A DNA stretch of 64,000 nt from WHSW01 sp963769945 (lineage in GTDB: Bacteria > Actinomycetota > Thermoleophilia > Solirubrobacterales > 70-9): contig CAVYOA010000014.1 in the NCBI GenBank assembly GCA_963769945.1, positions 310,001 to 374,000 on the forward strand, read 5' to 3'. Shown here one piece after another: positions 63,229 through 64,000 of the stretch. The position numbers and the translations under genes were made by a program. How positions within the stretch are numbered: the first letter of the stretch is position 1; every line of letters starts with the position of its first letter. The notes below the pieces were generated by a model, which had not been told where the DNA came from, did no database searches, and was given only the letters and a program-made list of their open reading frames with translations.

Positions 63229-63282
63229 CCGGTACTCGTCGAAACGCACCGGCGACGGCGCCCTGGCGCGACGGTTCGTCCC

Positions 63283-63309
63283 TTGACATTTCGCTGTCGG
63301 TGATAGGTT
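63283..63309 (+). promoter_or_regulatory. Possible sigma70-type promoter
   Basis: TTGACA (63283-63288) is followed after 15 nt by TAGGTT (63304-63309), upstream of ATG 63361 with GGGAGG at 63350-63355. The -35 box is perfect but the spacer is shorter than the usual 17 nt, so the assignment is tentative. Confidence 0.35.
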
Positions 63310-63360
63310 TGCACCAATCGTGCCGGGAAAACCGCCACGCAGTCTCTACGGGAGGACCTC

Positions 63361-64000
63361 ATGACTCGTGCTCGTCGCTGCGTTGCCGCACTGCTGACTT
63401 GCCTCGCGGCATCGCTCGCGACCGCTGGCGCTGCGTCCGCGCAAGGAGAGCTGCTCTATGGCGCCGACGGCGCTCAGGGCAACCCCTCGAACCTCTACGT
63501 GCTCGACCCGGCGACCGGTGCCACGGTCCAGACGGTCGGTCCGATCGGCTTCGCCGTCACCGGCCTGGCTCGCGATCCGGTTACCGGCACCCTCTATGGC
63601 TCCACCTCGCGGTCGACTAGCCTTGGTGCCACTAATCCGGGCTCTCTGATCACGATCAACAAGGCAACGGGTGCGGGCACATTGGTCGGCGATATGCGGC
63701 CCGACACGGAGGCAGCGGCCGATATCACCTTCACCCCCGACGGGACGCTCTATGGCTGGATCGAGCCTGGCTCGGACGACCTTGTAACGATCGACAAGAC
63801 CACCGGGGCCGCGACGACCGTCGGGAACGCCGGTATCGGCACGTCCGGAGCCGGCCTCGCTTCGTCTGCTGCAGGCACGCTCTTCTTTGCCGGCGATGGC
63901 AACGGCGGGGATCTCCGCACTATCGATCGCTCCACTGGCGCCCCAACCACGGTCGCGACCATGAACGGGACCGGTGGAGACGAGGTTGCGGCTCTGGCGT
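63361..64000 (+). CDS. Secreted beta-propeller-like repeat protein (partial, runs off the edge)
   Basis: The first 213 residues are visible; no stop before the window end. A signal peptide (CVAALLTCLAASLATAGAAS, then AQG) precedes repeats of about 45 residues with the pattern LYVLDPATGATVQTVGPIGF, LITINKATGAGTLVGDM, LVTIDKTTGAATTVGNAG, LRTIDRSTGAPTTVATM. This resembles DUF4394/SMP-30-like propeller blades. It has its own SD and possible promoter. Function unknown. Confidence 0.78.
   Translation, partial: MTRARRCVAALLTCLAASLATAGAASAQGELLYGADGAQGNPSNLYVLDPATGATVQTVGPIGFAVTGLARDPVTGTLYGSTSRSTSLGATNPGSLITINKATGAGTLVGDMRPDTEAAADITFTPDGTLYGWIEPGSDDLVTIDKTTGAATTVGNAGIGTSGAGLASSAAGTLFFAGDGNGGDLRTIDRSTGAPTTVATMNGTGGDEVAALA

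Noticed and set aside
1..64000. CRISPR arrays, prophage, insertion sequences with transposases
   Set aside because: No regularly spaced repeats, phage structural genes, integrase or transposase were seen. The only repeat-bounded unit is the efp-nusB element.

Overview
High-GC bacterial chromosome, read here as an actinobacterium, most likely class Thermoleophilia (Solirubrobacterales-like). The class call is inference from three things: the backbone alaS-ruvX-mltG-aroE ... aroC-aroKB-aroQ-pepQ-efp-nusB, which follows the conserved actinobacterial order; a type IV pilus locus without a secretin, as expected of a monoderm cell; and frequent GTG/TTG starts with stop/start overlaps.

Layout. 1-7.4 kb: mostly minus-strand genes (membrane-anchored stress-like protein, Tat-exported DUF839/PhoX-like protein, secreted sulfatase, transglutaminase-like protease, membrane alkaline-phosphatase-fold protein). 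7.4-9.8 kb: plus-strand YLDAGSGS miniprotein, NoeA-like methyltransferase and DUF72 protein. 9.8-14.3 kb: DrrAB-type ABC exporter, NAD-epimerase, sigma factor with anti-sigma kinase, VOC protein. 14.3-21.4 kb: MMPL transporter between a tRNA-Met and a degraded copy of its 3' half, cupin, two metallo-beta-lactamase-fold hydrolases, formiminotransferase, Lys-rich RTX-like secreted protein. 21.5-33.1 kb: translation and tRNA-modification block (hisS-aspS, an IscU-like/MnmA fusion, thioredoxin-like proteins, alaS-ruvX-mltG-aroE). 33.1-49.4 kb: type IV pilus locus (pilB, pilT, pilC, major pilin under a c-di-GMP-I riboswitch, three minor-pilin-like genes, pilD, pilM, pilN, pilO and a PilP-position protein). 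49.4-53.7 kb: shikimate genes and pepQ. 53.8-57.8 kb: PEBP-like protein, M42 peptidase, zinc metallopeptidase, MarR regulator, NAD(P)-binding protein. 58-63.2 kb: efp, nusB, small subunit-like xseB, prenyl synthase, dxs. Between efp and nusB lies a decayed AbiEi/DUF559-type nuclease gene flanked by 39-40 bp direct repeats. The right edge cuts a secreted beta-propeller-like protein.

Data quality. About thirteen otherwise intact genes carry single frameshifts. Nearly all are +1 and most sit in short G or C runs; deleting one base restores the family alignment and, in three cases, a natural stop. I read these as sequence errors rather than pseudogenes, and give the span of the whole gene. The efp-nusB nuclease gene is different: it has at least eight shifts in both directions within 0.9 kb and is a likely true pseudogene.

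How the genes work together. The pilus genes form a complete monoderm machine: PilB/PilT motors, PilC platform, PilM/N/O alignment complex, PilD peptidase, major and minor pilins. The pilin has its own c-di-GMP switch and a strong terminator. The aro genes on both sides supply chorismate. The most interesting items are the riboswitch with its duplicated P1/SD-proximal strand, the repeat-flanked nuclease element, the IscU-MnmA fusion and the sulfatase/YLDAGSGS/methyltransferase trio.
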